NCBI GenBank assembly: GCA_946481405.1 | Contig: CAMLNY010000014.1 | Span: 1 to 10,197, forward strand | DNA length: 10,197 nucleotides | Direction of reading: 5' to 3' | Origin: an uncultured Brevundimonas sp. | GTDB lineage: Bacteria > Pseudomonadota > Alphaproteobacteria > Caulobacterales > Caulobacteraceae | Shown: positions 7,279 to 10,197 of the stretch, one piece after another | Position numbering within the stretch: the first letter of the stretch is position 1 | Layout of the letters: each line of letters starts with the position of its first letter | Position numbers and translations under genes: made by a program | Notes under the pieces: generated by a model | The model's input: only the letters and a program-made list of their open reading frames with translations | What the model was told of the DNA's origin: nothing | Database searches by the model: none

Positions 7279-7901
7279 AGCGGGCGCGGGGCAGGGGCGA
7301 CAGGTGGCGCGCCATGGCGGCGGCCGCGGTCTGTACCCCCAGGCGCAGCTGTTCGCCCTCCAGCGAGGCTGGAGCCCGCAGCAGGCCGACCGACGGCGCG
7401 TCGGCGTTGTCAGGCAAGGCCGTCAGGACGCGATAGAGCAGATACGAGCCGACATCCTCCTCGCTGTCCGAGGTGGCGTCGGCGGTCAGGCCCGCCTCAT
7501 TCAGCGCACGGACCATTTCGGCGACCGGCGCCGTGGCGCGGGCCAGGCCCGGGCCGGTCTGCGACAGCTTTTTGCCGCCGGTCAGGGCGCGGTTCTCGGC
7601 CCGCATCTGGATGCGGAAGCCGTCGCTCTTGCGGGTTCGGCCGACCAGGAGGACGGCGCGGCCGACGGCGCCGCCGGCCCACCAGCAGCACCGCGCGACA
7701 GTCGGCATGATCGAGTTCGCCGGTGATCAATCCGGCCAGATCGGCGGGCTCGCCCGGACCGACGGGGCGGAGACGCGCCCCCGGCGGGGTCAGGCCGTCG
7801 CCGCTTTCCAGCGCCTGCCACAAAGGATCGGACGGCTCGTAGACACAGACGACTATGGCGGGCCTGCGGTCCGGCTGATTCTCGGCGATGGTGTCGAGCA
7901 T
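7271..7901 (-). pseudogene. Peptidase C15 (pyroglutamyl peptidase)-like protein, catalytic residues absent, frameshifted
   Basis: Two frames together make one protein. From ATG 7901 the first frame carries IVVCVYEPSDPLWQAL, which matches the C15 opening (LVTGFEPFGG...P-W-A-L), and runs to CRAVLLVG. The second frame runs from about 7670 to the TGA at 7271 with VGRTRKSDGFRI, TGPGLARATAPVAEMVRALN and VGSYLLY. Removing one base near 7672-7680 joins them into 209 residues, close to the usual C15 length of about 215. In the joined protein the catalytic Cys position (VCNH in true enzymes) reads V150-G151-S152-Y153. The His position (GFIHVP) reads GLLRAP with R175. The Glu region (GR-x5-ER) has G instead of E. 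So even if intact it should not be an active pyroglutamyl peptidase. Whether the shift is real or a sequencing error is not decidable here. It lies downstream of tipN on the same strand. Confidence 0.62.
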
Positions 7902-7935
7902 GGACCCTGCTAGGCGTGTGACAACGTCGTGACAG

Positions 7936-7972
7936 TCCCGCAACGGTGTCCGCAACGGGATGATCCCGTCAA
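7936..7972 (-). promoter_or_regulatory. Direct repeats plus palindrome upstream of the C15-like gene
   Basis: The spacer between tipN and the C15-like gene is 115 nt (7902-8016). It contains an exact 9-bp direct repeat CCGCAACGG at 7938-7946 and 7950-7958 (12-nt period), running into a perfect palindrome ACGGGA-TGA-TCCCGT at 7955-7969. On the minus strand TTGACG (7972-7967), an exact match to the alphaproteobacterial -35 consensus, overlaps the palindrome. I see no good -10 at 16-18 nt. This layout is what a repressor- or activator-controlled promoter for the C15-like gene could look like; the function is inference. Confidence 0.4.
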
Positions 7973-7989
7973 GCCAAAAGGAGCGGTGG

Positions 7990-8016
7990 GGAACTTTCCT
8001 CCGGTCGATTCATGTT
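7990..8016 (+). promoter_or_regulatory. Possible EcfG-type general stress promoter, plus strand
   Basis: GGAAC at 7990-7994 is followed 18 nt later by TGTT (8013-8016). Alphaproteobacterial EcfG/SigT promoters are GGAAC, 16-17 nt, then CGTT, so the -35 is exact but the -10 has one mismatch and the spacer is 1 nt long. It would drive transcription into the 3' end of tipN in antisense, as no plus-strand gene lies there. Weak call. Confidence 0.2.
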
Positions 8017-10197
8017 TCAGGCGAGATCGCCGACCGCCGCATCCAGCAACATGAACGCGCGACCGGCGTCGGTGGCCAGGGCTCCCAGAACGGCGGTCGG
8101 CCCGCCACGCGCCTCGTCGCCCAGACGATGGGCGTAGGTGCGGACGTAGCGTTCGGCGTCGCCGCGCAGCTCGGGATCGCTCATGACGCGGCGCGAGACG
8201 CTGCGGACGGCGGCGGGGGCCACGCGGCGGACGATCTGGCGCGCCCGGTCCGGATCGCGGTCGGCGAAGGCGGCGGCGGCCTCTTCCACGCGCGAGCGCG
8301 GCAGCAGGGCGTTGGGATCGACGCCCATGCGGCGGATGGCGGACGTGATCCGGTCGGTCAGGGCGCCGTCGTCGGCGGCGACCGGCATGACCGGGGTGTC
8401 CAGATCCAGCGGCGCCTCGCCCGGGCCATCATCGACCAGATCGCTCCAGTCCAGCCGTTCGCGCGGCGGCGGGGCCGCGCGGGCGCCCGGATCGTCGGCG
8501 GTCGGCGCCAGCTTCAGACGGCCGCGCAGACCAAAGCCGCGATCGGTCTCGGCCGGAGGCGGCGTACGGCGCTCGGCGGCCGGCGGGACCGGCTCGGACA
8601 GGGCGTCGCGGCGGCGGATCGGCGCGCCGCCGTCGCCTGAGACCACGCCCATCAGACGGACGGCCTCGGTCAGCATGTCGTAGTTGCGGCGGACCCGTTC
8701 CTGGAAGCCTGCGTCCAGCGCCTCGGTGTCCTCGGCGGCCTTGCGCGAGGCGGCGGCGAGAGCGGCCAGACCTTCTTCTACGGTCTTGCGCACGGCCTCG
8801 GCGCGCGCGCGGGCCTCTTCGGGCAGGCGGGCGGCGCGGTCGTCCAGATCGCCGATGGCGGCGTCGACCTCGCCCAGCGCCCGGTTCATCCGGTCGAGGG
8901 TGGACTCCAGTCTGGCGATGGCGCGCTGGCCGGCCTCGTCGACCAGTTCGACCGTCTCGCCGACGATCCGGCGGGCGCCCTCGACGCGGGCGTCGGCGGC
9001 GGCGTCGGCTTTTTGGGCGGCGTCGAACAGGGCCTCGCCCAGACGGTCGGCGCGAATCTGGGCCTGGTTGGCAGCGTCCTCGGCGGCGATGCGGCTTTCC
9101 TCAGCCGTGGCCTTGAGGGCGGCGAGGGTGCGGCGGGTTTCCTCAACCAGGGTATCGCGGGCCTCGGCGGCGAGGGCTTCGAACCGGTCGAGCGACAGCT
9201 TGGTCGCGGCGTCGAAGCCGTCGGCCTCGCGCTGGGACATGTCGACGAGAGCGCGGAACTGGTCCGTCGCGGCCTCGACCAGATCACGCAAGCCTTCGGT
9301 GGCGCGGGTCGAGGTGTCGCCGAGGTCGCCGGCGGCGCTGCGGGCGGCCGACAGCTGTTCGGTCAGCTGGGCGCGCTGGCTCTCGACCTGGGCGGAGAAG
9401 TCCTCCTGATCGGTACGGAGTGCGTAGGCGGCGGTGACGAGCGCGGCGCGCTGCTGGCCCAGACCTTCCTCGACCGACTGGATCTGTTCGGCGACGCCGG
9501 CGCCAGCGTTCTCCAGGCGGAGGGTCTGGCGGGCCAGATCGTCGGCGGCCAGACGGGCGGCGTCCTGAGCCTCTCCGGCGGCGGCAGCCAGATCGGCGGC
9601 GCGGGCGGCGAGGGCCGCCTCGGCTTCGCGGAGCTGGGTCTGGGCGAGGTCGGAGGCGTCGACGATCAGCCGGGACTGGCGCTCCACGGCGTCCAGAACG
9701 CCCGAGGCCTGTCCATCGAGGCGGCCGCCCAGAGCGGTCATCTCCTCGCGTTCGCGGCCCAGCGACTCCGTCAGGCGACGCGCGGTGCGGCCCGCGGCCT
9801 CGGCGGCGTCGTTCAACCGGGTGGTCTCGGCCGCCAGCGCCTCGCGGAGCAGGGCCATGTCGTTGCGAGCGCGCTCGGCGGCCAGCGCCGCCTGATCGAT
9901 GTCGTTGCGCAGTGCGTTCAGCACTTCGCCGGTCTGCTGGGCGGCGTTTGGTTTCGGAGGCCAGACCGGCGCCCTGACGCACGGCGTGGGCCAGCAGGAT
10001 GGCCAGACCGGCCGGCGCCAGGGCGATCAGGGCGAAGATGGCGAGGCGAAGCGGATCGGGCGCGACGGCGCCGGAGCCGATCTCATAGGCGGCCCAGGAC
10101 GCGACGCCGCCAACCCATAGGGCAGCGGCGATCCCGGCGATCAAATAGGTCGGACCAGCCCTGGCTGGAGCCGGGCTCAAGCCCGGGGCGGTCGTGC
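8017..10197 (-). pseudogene. tipN: TipN-like polar coiled-coil protein, frameshifted; 5' end at or beyond window edge
   Basis: The architecture is two N-terminal membrane helices (around 10146-10080 and 10060-9985), then a very long Ala/Glu/Arg/Leu coiled coil (about 9900-8660), a Pro/Arg-rich linker (about 8630-8400) and a compact helical C-terminus (about 8350-8020: DPNALLPRSRVEEAAAAF, then RRVMSDPELRGDAERYVRTY, ending AFMLLDAAVGDLA). This matches TipN, the Caulobacter pole marker that sits at the new pole and helps orient division and flagellum placement. The membrane part and the coiled-coil part are in different frames. Dropping one base in 9946-9952 (for example one A of the AAA read on this strand) joins LASET to NAAQQTGEVLNAL, giving at least 720 residues against about 890 for Caulobacter TipN. 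The coiled-coil frame has no credible start of its own. The upstream frame is open to the window edge, so the true start is uncertain (TTG 10180 or outside). Family assigned from architecture and recollection, not a search. Confidence 0.65.
10155..10186. repeat. Two tandem perfect palindromes at the right edge
   Basis: CCAGCC-CT-GGCTGG (10155-10168) and CCGGGCT-CA-AGCCCGG (10171-10186) lie 2 nt apart; both have perfect arms (6 and 7 bp). GC-rich paired palindromes of this kind resemble REP-like intergenic repeats. Here they fall in the frame that leads into the first TipN membrane helix, so either they are coding or the true tipN start is to their left. Confidence 0.4.

Noticed and set aside
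7970..8016. Possible intrinsic terminator after tipN (GGAG...CTCC then TTTT on the minus strand)
   Set aside because: The stem is only 4 bp with a long loop and a T-run of four, too weak to call.
8183..9409. Ser/Arg/Ala-rich plus-strand open frames opposite tipN
   Set aside because: They arise from reverse reading of the Ala/Glu/Arg-rich coiled coil; there are no start signals and the composition is unnatural.
9940..9955. Programmed ribosomal frameshift in tipN
   Set aside because: A +1 shift would be needed and there is no recognisable stimulatory element, rare codon or stop; a simple one-base insertion is more likely.
1..10197. CRISPR arrays, insertion sequences, tRNA or rRNA genes
   Set aside because: No regularly spaced repeats, transposase motifs, terminal repeats, cloverleaf or rRNA-like stretches were found by reading both strands.

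Overview
The window is GC-rich (roughly two thirds G+C by eye), densely packed bacterial DNA with almost no intergenic space. The gene content points to an alphaproteobacterium of the Caulobacterales, with a Brevundimonas- or Caulobacter-like genome the best guess. The grounds are an mreC-mreD-mrdA-rodA cell-shape cluster, a TipN-like polar coiled-coil protein, and small proteins of types common in that group. This assignment rests on recognising protein families, not on a database search.

Layout. (1) Positions 1-4210, plus strand: the elongasome operon, made of the 3' end of mreC, then mreD, mrdA (PBP2) and rodA. The junctions are a 14-nt gap followed by two 4-nt ATGA stop/start overlaps. 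MreC and MreD are the scaffold, PBP2 the transpeptidase and RodA the SEDS glycosyltransferase of lateral-wall peptidoglycan synthesis. (2) Positions 4211-6068, minus strand: a probable three-gene unit, transcribed as a DUF423 membrane protein, a proline iminopeptidase (pip) and a small charged, coiled-coil-rich protein. It converges on rodA so tightly that the two stop codons touch. (3) Positions 6118-7278, plus strand: an MFS transporter of the HcaT-like type, divergent from DUF423 across 49 nt. (4) Positions 7271-7901, minus strand: a protein with the layout of pyroglutamyl peptidase (C15) but apparently without its catalytic residues, and broken by a one-base frameshift. (5) Positions 7902-8016: a short regulatory-looking spacer with direct repeats and a palindrome. 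(6) Positions 8017 to the right edge, minus strand: a large TipN-like protein with two N-terminal membrane helices and a very long Ala-rich coiled coil, also split by a one-base frameshift near 9948.

The strongest points for a second look are the two independent one-base frameshifts (both removed by deleting a single base), the apparent loss of all C15 catalytic positions, the repeat-rich spacer between tipN and the C15-like gene, a perfect 8-bp inverted repeat that ends exactly at a start codon (4658-4687), and tandem palindromes at the far right edge. I do not see a convincing new multi-gene system, defence island, mobile element, CRISPR array, tRNA or rRNA. No stretch longer than 300 nt lacks a gene.
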